From contig NZ_FOVC01000008.1 in NCBI RefSeq assembly GCF_900115045.1, forward strand, positions 80,469-144,468: a stretch of DNA of 64,000 nucleotides. The letters run 5' to 3'. The notes below the pieces were generated by a model. It was not told the DNA's origin, searched no databases, and was given only the letters and a program-made list of their open reading frames with translations. This DNA is from Izhakiella capsodis (GTDB taxonomy: Bacteria; Pseudomonadota; Gammaproteobacteria; Enterobacterales; Enterobacteriaceae). Shown one piece after another: positions 34,109-42,120 of this stretch (positions within the stretch are counted from its first letter, which is position 1; each line of letters begins with the position of its first letter). A program made the translations under genes and the position numbers.

Positions 34109-35446
34109 TTATTTACCGAAACTTAGCTGGGGCACAACGTCACGTACCTGAACGAGGAAATCACGGCGATCTTTGCCACTTAAACCTTCCATGCGCGGCA
34201 GCTTCGCCGTCAGTGGATTAACAGCCTGATTGTTGATCCAGATTTCATAATGCAGATGCGGCCCCGTTGAACGCCCGGTATTACCGGACAACGCCAGTCG
34301 ATCACCACGCTTTACCTTTTGTCCCGGTTTAACAAGAAGCTTTTTCAAGTGCATATAGCGCGTCATATACTGACGCCCGTGACGGACGGCGACATAATTT
34401 CCCGCCGCACCGCCATTTTTCGCCACCACGACTTCACCATCGCCAACAGCGAGCACCGGTGTACCAATTGGCATAGCAAAATCTACCCCCCGGTGCGGAG
34501 CGATGCGACCGGTGACCGGATTCAGCCGACGAAGATTAAAATTAGAGGAGACTCGATATTGCTTAACAGTAGGGAAGCGCATAAACCCTCGCGCCAATCC
34601 GGAAGCGTTGCGATCGTAGAACTTTCCATCCTCAGCGCGAATCGCATAGTAGCTTTTACCAGCCGTTTCCAGTCGTACACCTATCAGTTGGCTCTGCTGA
34701 CGCTTTCCGTTGAGCATTTCACGCGAGATTAACACGGAGAAACGATCGCCTTTACGCAGCTTACGAAAATCGAGCTGCCATTGTAGTGACTTAATTACCG
34801 CACTTATTTCATTACGGCTGAGTCCCGCGGCCTGTGCACTGGCAACGAAGCTACCGTTTAGCTGTCCGCGCAACACCTTGTTCGACCAATCGCCTTTTTG
34901 TACTTGTGACGAGACGGTAAAGCCGTTGCCACTGCGATCATAAGTGCGAGTTTCACGACGGTTAAGCTGCCATGTAAGGCGTTTGAGATCGCCTTCATCA
35001 GTTAACGTCCAGGAGAGTTGCTGCCCCACCTGTAGCGCGCGCAAATCACTGTCAGCTTTAGCCAACGCGCTGATATCCGCCATGTCGATATCATACTGGT
35101 TGAGTATGCTGCTAAGACTGTCGCCACTGGAAACAACATAGTCATGCGTACCGGCTTCGGTAGGTACATCCTGGTCAATTTCATCCTGAGGCAGACCATC
35201 CTGGGGTACGAGTGAGAACTGATCAATAGGTTCACTGGCTTCAGGCAGTAATGCACGCTGATCGCCGTTATCCAGCTCGATATTTCGGATAACGGACGTC
35301 ACACCGCCACTGTTATCAGTATGGTAAATAAATGGCCGCCAGACAGCGACGGCCAGGGTAACGACTGTCAAAGAACCCAGCATAACGCGATGGCGACGCG
35401 GTAACGTATTAAACGCTGTTGCGACAGCGCGGACTATCTGCTGCAC
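34109..35446 (-). CDS. mepM: Murein DD-endopeptidase MepM
   Basis: 445-residue envelope enzyme, E. coli MepM (YebA) 440. An N-terminal transmembrane anchor (about 20-38) leads to a LysM domain (HDYVVSSGDSLSSILNQYD), an OapA-like region, and a C-terminal M23 zinc peptidase with the ligands in HRGVDFAMPIGTP and GPHLHYEIW. It cuts D-Ala-mDAP crosslinks to allow insertion of new peptidoglycan. It lies 14 bases downstream of znuA, so it may share that transcript, as in E. coli. Confidence 0.96.
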   Translation of the reverse strand: MQQIVRAVATAFNTLPRRHRVMLGSLTVVTLAVAVWRPFIYHTDNSGGVTSVIRNIELDNGDQRALLPEASEPIDQFSLVPQDGLPQDEIDQDVPTEAGTHDYVVSSGDSLSSILNQYDIDMADISALAKADSDLRALQVGQQLSWTLTDEGDLKRLTWQLNRRETRTYDRSGNGFTVSSQVQKGDWSNKVLRGQLNGSFVASAQAAGLSRNEISAVIKSLQWQLDFRKLRKGDRFSVLISREMLNGKRQQSQLIGVRLETAGKSYYAIRAEDGKFYDRNASGLARGFMRFPTVKQYRVSSNFNLRRLNPVTGRIAPHRGVDFAMPIGTPVLAVGDGEVVVAKNGGAAGNYVAVRHGRQYMTRYMHLKKLLVKPGQKVKRGDRLALSGNTGRSTGPHLHYEIWINNQAVNPLTAKLPRMEGLSGKDRRDFLVQVRDVVPQLSFGK

Positions 35447-35459
35447 TTACTCTTTCCTC

Positions 35460-36407
35460 TTATGCTCCTTTCAGGCAGCTCGTATATTGGCTGGACAGTT
35501 GTGAGAGGAATTTCACGTAACTATCTTTACCCAGGCGAACATCCATACCCAACGGATCGAGTGTGCCCTTGTGCACCTTCGTCCCACGAGCAACGGCATC
35601 GATAACGGCCGGCCTGAACTGTGGCTCAGCGAAAACACATACGGCTTTCTGCTCAACCAACTGTGTACGTATAAAATGTAAATGCTGCGCACCGGGCTGA
35701 ATTTCCGGGTTCACGGTAAAATGCCCTAAAGGGGAAAGCCCGTAGTGTTTTTCAAAATAGCCATAGGCGTCGTGAAAAACGAAATAACCCTTATCTTTTA
35801 CCGGTGCCAGCTGCTTTTCGATATCTTTATCGGACTGCGCTAATGATGCCTCAAAATACTGCAGATTGGCGTCTAATTTGTCCTTGCTTCGCGGCATAAG
35901 TTCCAATAATTTTGCATGGATTGCAACCGCTGCGTTCCTTGCTATCTCTGGTGACAGCCACAGATGCATATTAAACTCGCCATGATGATGGTGCTGATCC
36001 ATAACTCCATGATTATGGTCAGCCGCTGCATCCCCCTCTTCATGATCTTCAGCGCCGCGCATTAACAGCGGTTTGACGTCGCTAAGATCGGCTATTTCGA
36101 GTGATTTTTTCGCCGGTAACTGCCCAATTATTCTCGGCATAAATGCTTCCATATCCGGCCCTATCCAGACCACTAAGTCCGCGTTACGTATAGCTTTTAT
36201 ATCTGACGGGCGCAGTGAATAGTCATGTTCAGATGCGCCATCCGGCAGCAATACTTTGACCGGAGTAACCCCATCGGCAATCGCCGCCGCAATAAAACCG
36301 ACTGGTTTAATCGAGGCCACGATATCTGCATGTGCGGCACCGGAGGACAACGCTGCAGATACCAGCGCGAATAAGCCACAGGCAAGTTGTTTTTTATTAT
36401 GTAACAT
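35460..36407 (-). CDS. znuA: Periplasmic zinc-binding protein ZnuA
   Basis: 315-residue cluster A-I zinc-binding protein with a signal peptide ending around AAHA-DIV. Zn ligands are expected at the histidines in ASEHDYSLRP, FNMHLWLSPE and LGHFTVNPE. A His/Asp/Glu-rich loop (EDHEEGDAAADHNHG... DQHHHHGEF, about 118-143) is typical for capturing zinc. Partner of ZnuBC, divergent across a Zur box. Two cysteines are placed as in E. coli. Confidence 0.97.
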   Translation of the reverse strand: MLHNKKQLACGLFALVSAALSSGAAHADIVASIKPVGFIAAAIADGVTPVKVLLPDGASEHDYSLRPSDIKAIRNADLVVWIGPDMEAFMPRIIGQLPAKKSLEIADLSDVKPLLMRGAEDHEEGDAAADHNHGVMDQHHHHGEFNMHLWLSPEIARNAAVAIHAKLLELMPRSKDKLDANLQYFEASLAQSDKDIEKQLAPVKDKGYFVFHDAYGYFEKHYGLSPLGHFTVNPEIQPGAQHLHFIRTQLVEQKAVCVFAEPQFRPAVIDAVARGTKVHKGTLDPLGMDVRLGKDSYVKFLSQLSSQYTSCLKGA

Positions 36408-36437
36408 GATGCTTCAATCCGTCGTGATGGTAAAATT

Positions 36438-36460
36438 AGATGTGATACTATAACATTTGT
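36438..36460. promoter_or_regulatory. Zur box between znuA and znuCB
   Basis: AGATGTGATAC-TATAACATTTG resembles the Zur palindrome (GAAATGTTATANTATAACATTTC), centred in the 78-base gap between divergent znuA and znuC, where Zur represses both in E. coli when zinc is sufficient. Confidence 0.85.
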
Positions 36461-36485
36461 TAACTCCTGTAACTTATAAAACATC

Positions 36486-37241
36486 ATGTCTGATTTAGTT
36501 TCTCTGCACGCCGTCTCCGTGTCATTTGGCTCAAAGCATGTACTCAGTGATATTTCACTTTCGCTACAGCCAGGCCGGATTTTGACGCTACTTGGCCCTA
36601 ACGGTGCGGGTAAATCAACCCTGGTCCGCGTAGTGCTTGGGTTACTCAAAACAACCTCGGGCAAGGTCGCCCGCCAGGAGGGTTTGCGCATTGGTTATGT
36701 GCCACAAAAGTTACATCTGGATGCCACACTACCGCTGAACGTCTCACGTTTTATGCGCCTTAAGTCTGGCGTTAAACGTGTTGACATTCTGCCAGCATTA
36801 GAACGGGTACAAGCCGGACACCTCGCCAGCGCCTCGCTGCAGAAGCTCTCCGGGGGGGAAACCCAGCGCGTCCTTCTGGCGCGCGCCTTACTCGATAAGC
36901 CGCAGCTCCTGGTGCTCGATGAACCCACACAGGGTGTTGATGTTAACGGCCAGGTTGCGCTCTACGACCTAATTGATCAGCTACGTTATGAGCTAAACTG
37001 CGCTGTGCTACTGGTTTCCCATGATCTGCATCTGGTGATGGCAAAAACTGATGACGTTTTGTGCCTTAATCAACATATTTGCTGCTCCGGTGCGCCTGAG
37101 GTTGTTTCCATGCACCCGGAATTTATCGCTATGTTTGGCCAACATGGCGCACAACAACTCGCTATCTACCGACACAATCATAATCATCGGCATGATTTAC
37201 AGGGACGAATCATCTTGCGTAAAGGAAAAAATCTTCCATGA
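36486..37241 (+). CDS. znuC: Zinc ABC transporter ATPase ZnuC
   Basis: 251-residue ABC ATPase, E. coli length 251. Walker A is GPNGAGKSTLV, the signature is LSGGETQRVLLARAL, Walker B is LLVLDEPTQGVD, and the switch histidine is in LVSHDLH. A His-rich C-terminal end (YRHNHNHRHD) is family-typical and may sense zinc. It overlaps znuB by 4 bases (ATGA), so translation is coupled. Confidence 0.97.
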   Translation: MSDLVSLHAVSVSFGSKHVLSDISLSLQPGRILTLLGPNGAGKSTLVRVVLGLLKTTSGKVARQEGLRIGYVPQKLHLDATLPLNVSRFMRLKSGVKRVDILPALERVQAGHLASASLQKLSGGETQRVLLARALLDKPQLLVLDEPTQGVDVNGQVALYDLIDQLRYELNCAVLLVSHDLHLVMAKTDDVLCLNQHICCSGAPEVVSMHPEFIAMFGQHGAQQLAIYRHNHNHRHDLQGRIILRKGKNLP

Positions 37242-38023
37242 TTGAGTTGCTGTTTCCCGGCTGGGTCGCCGGAATGTTGCTGGCACTGGCTGCCGGGCCG
37301 CTAGGCTCGTTTGTCGTCTGGCGACGTATGTCCTACTTCGGCGATACTCTGGCCCATGCATCCCTGCTCGGCGTCGCGTTTGGCCTGCTACTAAACATTA
37401 ATCCTTTCTATGCGATTATTGCCGTAACAGTAGTGCTGGCGCTAGGGCTGGTATGGCTTGAACGTCGTCCCATGCTACCCGTCGACACGCTGCTAGGCAT
37501 TTTAGCTCACAGTGCGCTGTCTTTGGGTCTGGTCGTCGTCAGCCTGATGGCTAATGTTCGGGTCGATCTGATGGCCTACCTCTTCGGCGATTTGCTTGCC
37601 GTCACGCCACAGGATCTTATCAGCATTACCATTGGTGTAGTGGTGGTTACCGGGCTTCTGGCATGGCAATGGCGCCCGCTTCTGGCAATGACTATCAGTC
37701 CGGAGCTGGCCCAGGTTGATGGTGTTAATCTGCAGCGTGCTCGTCTGACGCTGATGCTGGTGACTGCCTTAACAATTGGGGTAGCAATGAAGTTTGTTGG
37801 CGCTTTAATCATTACCTCGCTGTTGATTATCCCGGCCGCTACCGCCCGGCGTTTCGCCCGTTCTCCTGAGCAGATGGCCGCTCTCGCCGTGGTGTTTGGG
37901 GCAATAGCCGTTACGGCGGGACTCACTCTTTCAGCCTATTACGACACACCCGCCGGCCCCTCAGTTGTGCTGGGCGCGGCGGTGCTTTTTATTTTCAGCA
38001 TCCTGAAACGTAGCGCTGAATAG
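37238..38023 (+). CDS. znuB: Zinc ABC transporter permease ZnuB
   Basis: 261-residue ABC-3 family permease with about eight transmembrane helices, including GDTLAHASLLGVAFG and GALIITSLLIIPAATARRFA, which contacts ZnuC. It completes the high-affinity ZnuABC zinc importer. In E. coli ruvB follows on the opposite strand; here phoA follows instead. Confidence 0.97.
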   Translation: MIELLFPGWVAGMLLALAAGPLGSFVVWRRMSYFGDTLAHASLLGVAFGLLLNINPFYAIIAVTVVLALGLVWLERRPMLPVDTLLGILAHSALSLGLVVVSLMANVRVDLMAYLFGDLLAVTPQDLISITIGVVVVTGLLAWQWRPLLAMTISPELAQVDGVNLQRARLTLMLVTALTIGVAMKFVGALIITSLLIIPAATARRFARSPEQMAALAVVFGAIAVTAGLTLSAYYDTPAGPSVVLGAAVLFIFSILKRSAE

Positions 38024-38024
38024 C

Positions 38025-38058
38025 AAAAAGAGCCGGGTTTTCCGGCATCGGCTCTTTT
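38025..38058. terminator. Bidirectional terminator between znuB and phoA
   Basis: AAAAGAGCCG...CGGCTCTTTT stem with A/T tails on both sides between convergent znuB and phoA; it can end both transcripts. Confidence 0.85.
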
Positions 38059-38062
38059 ACAA

Positions 38063-39469
38063 CTACTTCAGACTCATGGCACGTTGTAAGGTATAAAATA
38101 GATCAGTCTGATCGGTCAGACCCACGACGTTTGCCGCCTGTGGCCCATACGCGGCAATGCGCAGCTGCGTCCCCGTATGCTCCATAGAATCGCCTTCAGA
38201 GTTGCCATAGGAGATCGTCATCACCGCCCCATCCTTCGTGTTCAAGGACTGAGTTAATCCCGGGGCTTTGGCATCATTGGGAATAATTTGGCTGGCATGC
38301 GCGTGGTCAGCGGTCACGACAACCAGTGTATTGCCGTCCCTGCGAGCAAACTCAAGTGCTTTTTGCACGGCTTCATCTAAATCAACCGTCTCGCCGATTT
38401 GCCCACAAGGGTTAGCCGCATGATCCTGCTTGTCGATTGAAGCGCCTTCAACTTGCAAAAAAAATCCCTGCGGATTCTTGCTCAGTAAGGTAATGGCCTT
38501 CTCCGTCATCTGCGCAAGTGTCGGTACGCTTGCCGGACGGTCGGAATTGACTTCGCAGGTAACGGGTTTTCGATTAAGGTTACCGTACAGTGTCGCCGTC
38601 GGTCCTTTCCAGCGTACCGGCATATTGCCATCAGCGAATAATCCCAGCACGGGCTTATCAGCACTGGCTGAATTAAGATTGTTCATCTCATCAAGGTTTT
38701 TTATTAGTTGATAGCCTCTGGCATGAGCCTGTTCTGCCAGGGTCATTCCCTGCCATTCTCCACCTTTAGCGCGCTCATTAAATATTTTGGCCCCGCCGCC
38801 GAATGATACGTCTGCCCTGGTATTCAGCAGCTGCTCTGCAATCGAACCTTTGCCCCCGTTTTCTAACGCATTAATCGGGCATTTCGCGCTGGTAACGTCA
38901 GGGCCGTAGCAGCGACGTGACATGACATGGGCAATCTGCGCGGCGGGCGTTGCATCCAGCAGTTCAGCGGTAGAGACATTTCCAGTCGCTTTGCCGGCGG
39001 CCTTGGCTTTCTCCAGCAGCGTCGGATAGGCTTTGCCATTGACATCAACGCCTATGGCACCGTTGTAACTTTTAACGCCGATACTCCAGGCCGTTGCTGA
39101 GGCCGCTGAGTCAGTAACATAATTGGGCTTATGACTTTTTTGATCAAGGGAGTAATGCGTATATTGGCCGGTCAGCGGCAGCGCATCAATTCCCTTGAAG
39201 AAACCACCCGCGCCCTCAGCATAATTGCGCGCAGCGGTAATCTCCGAATCGCCCATACCATCACCGATTAGCAAGATGACATTTTTTGCCGACCCTGAAT
39301 GAAGTGAATCCCTCAGCGCCTGGGTTTGATCTCCCTGTATACGGCGAGCTCCGCCAGGCTTGCTGAGATCACCCTCTGCACTACGGTGGTAAACTAAACT
39401 TTCGGCTCCGGCTCCGTTCACTATTGATGCCGTTAACAGCGTGGCTAAAATAAAACATTTACAGTGCAT
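38063..39469 (-). CDS. phoA: Periplasmic alkaline phosphatase
   Basis: 468-residue enzyme, E. coli PhoA 471. The signal peptide ends around VNGAGAES. The catalytic serine is Ser121 in YVTDSAASATAW. Metal sites are visible as LLIGDGMGDSEI, VEGASIDKQDHAANPCG, VTADHAHASQI and a late EHTGTQLRI histidine. It releases phosphate from monoesters in the periplasm under phosphate starvation. A Pho box lies upstream. The location between znuB and tRNA-Ser differs from E. coli. Confidence 0.96.
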   Translation of the reverse strand: MHCKCFILATLLTASIVNGAGAESLVYHRSAEGDLSKPGGARRIQGDQTQALRDSLHSGSAKNVILLIGDGMGDSEITAARNYAEGAGGFFKGIDALPLTGQYTHYSLDQKSHKPNYVTDSAASATAWSIGVKSYNGAIGVDVNGKAYPTLLEKAKAAGKATGNVSTAELLDATPAAQIAHVMSRRCYGPDVTSAKCPINALENGGKGSIAEQLLNTRADVSFGGGAKIFNERAKGGEWQGMTLAEQAHARGYQLIKNLDEMNNLNSASADKPVLGLFADGNMPVRWKGPTATLYGNLNRKPVTCEVNSDRPASVPTLAQMTEKAITLLSKNPQGFFLQVEGASIDKQDHAANPCGQIGETVDLDEAVQKALEFARRDGNTLVVVTADHAHASQIIPNDAKAPGLTQSLNTKDGAVMTISYGNSEGDSMEHTGTQLRIAAYGPQAANVVGLTDQTDLFYTLQRAMSLK

Positions 39470-39518
39470 CCTCTGTCCTCCTTGAAATTATTACTTAATG
39501 TTTGAGCCGGTAAGTCTG

Positions 39519-39545
39519 CGACAGTTTTGTAACGCTTTTGTGACG
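39519..39545 (-). promoter_or_regulatory. Pho box of phoA
   Basis: On the minus strand CGTCACAAAAG-CGTTACAAAAC-TGTCG shows direct 11-base repeats of the PhoB type (CTGTCAT-like heads separated by A/T), about 50 bases before phoA. PhoB activation of phoA is established in E. coli. Confidence 0.75.
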
Positions 39546-39676
39546 TCGGTATGTATTTAATATGACCAGAAGAGCCTGCATCGCCACGCTGAAGATGAAA
39601 AATGACCGCGAAACGCGATAACCGCTTTCATTTCGTACAAGCCTTAAGCGAACGAAAATCCCGAAGAAAATTCTGC

Positions 39677-39705
39677 TTGACCCACCCGCACTGACTCCCT
39701 ATATT
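39677..39705 (+). promoter_or_regulatory. Promoter of tRNA-Ser
   Basis: TTGACC, a 17-base spacer, then TATATT, 40 bases before the tRNA. This is near consensus, as expected for a stable RNA gene. Confidence 0.8.
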
Positions 39706-39744
39706 ACCGCACCGTTGCTACCCAAACAGGCAGCGGCAAAATAT

Positions 39745-39832
39745 GGTGAGGTGTCCGAGTGGCTGAAGGAGCACGCCTGGAAAGTGTGTATACGGCAACG
39801 TATCGGGGGTTCGAATCCCCCCCTCACCGCCA
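39745..39832 (+). tRNA. serX: tRNA-Ser (anticodon GGA)
   Basis: 88-nt type II tRNA with encoded CCA. The acceptor stem is GGTGAGG/CCTCACC, the anticodon loop CTGGAAA gives GGA, a long variable arm (GTATACGGCAACGTAT region) is present, and the T loop is GTTCGAATC. It appears identical to E. coli serW/serX. Its 3' end is the left boundary of the prophage and probably serves as the attachment site, a common use of tRNA-Ser genes. Confidence 0.97.
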
Positions 39833-39835
39833 TCA
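39813..39835. other. Probable prophage left attachment site
   Basis: Everything left of the tRNA is host sequence and everything right of it is phage-like. tRNA 3' ends are standard integration targets. The matching right repeat and the integrase would lie beyond the window, so the exact core is not seen. Confidence 0.45.
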
Positions 39836-40047
39836 TTGATAGGACGTTGCTGGGACAACACCTTTTATAATCAGGTGTTATAGACAACCAAGGGACAGCG
39901 TACTGACATAGTTGGTACAAAAAAGTGCACGTGAAATGCACGCGCATCTCTAGGCGCAAAGAAAAAAGCCTCCGGTTAATGCCCGAGGCTTTTCTGTTTG
40001 TGTCTAATTGAAACAATATACTCACCATCTCCACATCAAATGTTGCA
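39833..40047. other. Prophage edge, non-coding, with hairpins
   Basis: A hairpin AACACCT-N9-AGGTGTT (about 39858-39880) and a terminator-like stem AAAGCCTC-CGGTTAATGCCC-GAGGCTTTT (about 39964-39994) lie between the tRNA and the first phage frame. No integrase remnant is readable in any frame. Confidence 0.5.
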
Positions 40048-40227
40048 GTGTCTGACTTCGAAAAAACCGTTACCCGCAAAGCCGTTCGCATGCGGGTAGA
40101 GTTTGAGCCATTGCTATCTGAAATGAATCAGAAGCTGGTTGAGTTACAGCGCCAGGAAAGCGATGGGATGTTGATGCTGGGTAGGCTAGAAGAAAGCTGT
40201 ATAGGCCAACTGACCAACAGAATGTAG
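40048..40227 (+). CDS. Small acidic/basic protein, unknown
   Basis: 59-codon frame from a GTG: it starts VSDFEKTVTRKAVRMRVEFE, continues LLSEMNQKLVELQRQES, and ends GQLTNRM. It is helix-forming and charged, plausible as a small phage regulatory protein or the tail of a larger lost one. The frame is open upstream to 40012 and no ribosome site precedes the GTG, so the start, and whether it is expressed at all, are uncertain. I recognise no family. Confidence 0.35.
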   Translation: MSDFEKTVTRKAVRMRVEFEPLLSEMNQKLVELQRQESDGMLMLGRLEESCIGQLTNRM

Positions 40228-40234
40228 TCATTAA

Positions 40235-40287
40235 TAGCCCCAACAACCATCACAAAATCTTAACTGTTTAGTGAAAAGTTGGGGCTA
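40235..40287. repeat. Inverted repeat TAGCCCCAAC / GTTGGGGCTA
   Basis: Perfect 10-base arms (40235-40244 and 40278-40287) around a 33-base AT-rich loop, between the small frame and the DUF1919 gene. It may be a terminator-like structure or a protein site. Confidence 0.5.
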
Positions 40288-40354
40288 GTGTGGGATGATT
40301 GGGGGAGGTGAGGGTTATGCCTTTGTGAGGCATTTTCAACGGAATGTAAGATAA

Positions 40355-40984
40355 ATGTTTACCAATATTATTAAATATTTAAACCATAGAGTATTACGCA
40401 TTGCGCAAAAACAAAATTTGACCGATTTGATAGATAGGATAGTTTTAAGAAACAAGGATTTTTGTATAGTATCTAACAATTGCTGGAACATAGGTATCTA
40501 CAAAAATTTAAGAAAGCCATATAACACCCCGTTTGTCGGTCTAATGATACCTACCTCAGACTTTATAAATTTAATAAAAAATTTTAATTATTACATGAGT
40601 ATTGATATTAAATATAGTCATTTCATTCCAAGTGAGGAATACCCGATTGCAAACTTAGATGGCGTTATTATTTACTTCATTCATTTCAAAAATATTGATG
40701 ATTGCATTTCAAAATGGAATAGAAGAAGGCAAAGACTAAATATTTTTTTAAAAAATAAGGGAGTGAATGATATAATCTTCAAGTGTTGCGATTTAGATTC
40801 AAAAAACAAGGAAAATGATTATGTAAAATTCAGGGAGCTAGGCCTAAATCGCGGTATATATTTCAGGCAGAAAAGAAATTCGATTTTATTAGGAAGAACC
40901 AATGCAATCCCCGGAGGTCCAGAGCTTTACAGCGCGAGAATACTTTACTATAAAGCTTTTATTTCGCTCTTCAAAGGTCTTTAA
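40355..40984 (+). CDS. DUF1919 family protein, prophage cargo gene
   Basis: 209-residue protein with the DUF1919 signature: FCIVSNNCWN, NTPFVGLMIPTSDFINLIKNF, then YPIANLDGVIIYFIHF and a late NAIPGGPELYSARI. DUF1919 proteins are found in capsule and exopolysaccharide clusters; their reaction is not established. The gene is far richer in A/T than its neighbours and is on the strand opposite the late genes, between the tail fibre and the attachment tRNA. These are the hallmarks of a lysogenic-conversion (moron) gene. A role in altering surface sugar is inference. Confidence 0.75.
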   Translation: MFTNIIKYLNHRVLRIAQKQNLTDLIDRIVLRNKDFCIVSNNCWNIGIYKNLRKPYNTPFVGLMIPTSDFINLIKNFNYYMSIDIKYSHFIPSEEYPIANLDGVIIYFIHFKNIDDCISKWNRRRQRLNIFLKNKGVNDIIFKCCDLDSKNKENDYVKFRELGLNRGIYFRQKRNSILLGRTNAIPGGPELYSARILYYKAFISLFKGL

Positions 40985-41047
40985 GTTGACATGCCTGAAT
41001 GCCAGTCATGCCAACTCTTCGATTTTATGTTGCGCTTATATTAATAT

Positions 41048-41956
41048 CTAAGCACTTCGATACCATCCCATTAGTTTAATAAATGCGTTAGCTACGGAAA
41101 ACGCCGTACCAGAACCAGTATTTGCCGTTGTTCCTGAAACAGAATGCGCGTGAGCGCCGATCGGTACATTGTGTGCATGCGAACCTGCTGCGCCTGTATT
41201 CAGAGGTGCATCAAGTCTAAAATTACCGCCATCCGCTCCGTTACCATGACTATAATCGGGACCGTTAAATGGATGTGTGTGCTCCCCCTGCACATCAGTT
41301 TGCTTTGTTCCATAATCAAACGTGCTGGTATTAGCAGAAAAAGTATGCGCGTGCGCAGGCAAATTTTCTGCTGTCAGAGTGACTGAATCCGCGCCGCCTG
41401 TTGTCATCACATCGCTGCCGTTGGCGCTGGCCAAACGAACCGTACGATTCTCCCCAATATATTTCCACGTTGTGCCCGGAAACAGTGTATTAGGATCTTT
41501 ATTCTGCGCAAACCACGTCACAATACCGACCGGGTAGATACCATCAACGCTAACCTTATTGGCAAGATCATACGCTGCCTTAATCGCTTTAGGCGTAGCG
41601 GCCATCGTTTCATCGTTACTGTTGGTGGCGCTGCTTAGTTTGGTAATACCAGCTACCGAGGTTGATGCTGCTGGTACCGTATCGCTAATCTGACTTTTAA
41701 GAGCATCCTGCAAGCTGGTAAGTAGTGCGGCTACATCGCCATCGTCCAGCACGTCTTTTCCCGTTCTGTCTGCGATAAACTGCCCCAGCGCTGACGACAT
41801 AACTGATGACTGTCGCCATACGGTATTCATAACATCCGAGCGGGCGACACCAGCAACAAAACCGTTATGACGGGTTGTCAGATTCTGGTATTCGTCATCT
41901 GAAATCACGTTAGCACCATCTGCTGTGGCAAACGGCAAATACTCGCTTTTAGCCAT
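41048..41956 (-). CDS. Tail fibre / tail collar protein
   Basis: 302-residue receptor-binding protein candidate. The N terminus (LPFATADGANVISDDEYQNL) is like those of other enterobacterial tail fibres. The centre has the collar-type PVGIVTWFAQNKDPNTLFPGTTW block (about 147-170), and the C-terminal part has repeated His-rich turns (LPAHAHTFS, GEHTHPFNG, GSHAHNVPIGAHAHSVSG), which in fibres bind iron or zinc along the trimer, ending FIKLMGWYRSA. Its ATG overlaps the stop of the 54-codon gene upstream (TAATG), with GGAG as its ribosome site. Confidence 0.88.
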   Translation of the reverse strand: MAKSEYLPFATADGANVISDDEYQNLTTRHNGFVAGVARSDVMNTVWRQSSVMSSALGQFIADRTGKDVLDDGDVAALLTSLQDALKSQISDTVPAASTSVAGITKLSSATNSNDETMAATPKAIKAAYDLANKVSVDGIYPVGIVTWFAQNKDPNTLFPGTTWKYIGENRTVRLASANGSDVMTTGGADSVTLTAENLPAHAHTFSANTSTFDYGTKQTDVQGEHTHPFNGPDYSHGNGADGGNFRLDAPLNTGAAGSHAHNVPIGAHAHSVSGTTANTGSGTAFSVANAFIKLMGWYRSA

Positions 41957-42120
41957 TACTTATCACTCCATACTGATTGATCCATACCTGAAACTTCTGA
42001 GTTGTCTAAATCAAAACCAAAGGTGGGGCTTTCTTCCAATGCTTCATCGGCAATTGCCTGATAATCAGTAGCGGGCAATATATCCAACAGACTTGCAGCG
42101 GCATTTAATATTTCTTTCAT
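41956..42120 (-). CDS. 54-residue protein between antirepressor and tail fibre
   Basis: Small acidic protein: a helix-like start (MKEILNAAASLLDILPATDY) then FGFDLDNSEVSGMDQSVWSDK. The second half resembles the C-terminal end of the DUF2612 tail protein at 44196 (FGLDLNNEFISGFDTGSWAIKL). It overlaps both neighbours through TAATG junctions and has its own AAGGA site, so all three are translationally linked. I do not recognise a named family; a tail-tip adaptor or a C-terminal remnant of a tail gene are both possible. Confidence 0.6.
   Translation of the reverse strand: MKEILNAAASLLDILPATDYQAIADEALEESPTFGFDLDNSEVSGMDQSVWSDK

Noticed and set aside
39699..40091. Minus-strand 130-codon frame over the tRNA-Ser
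   Set aside because: It is antisense to the tRNA; the RGGFEPP stretch is the usual artefact of translating this tRNA backwards.
39833..40340. Integrase or excisionase remnant at the attachment tRNA
   Set aside because: No tyrosine-recombinase motif in any frame; the integrase is presumed to lie at the other prophage end.
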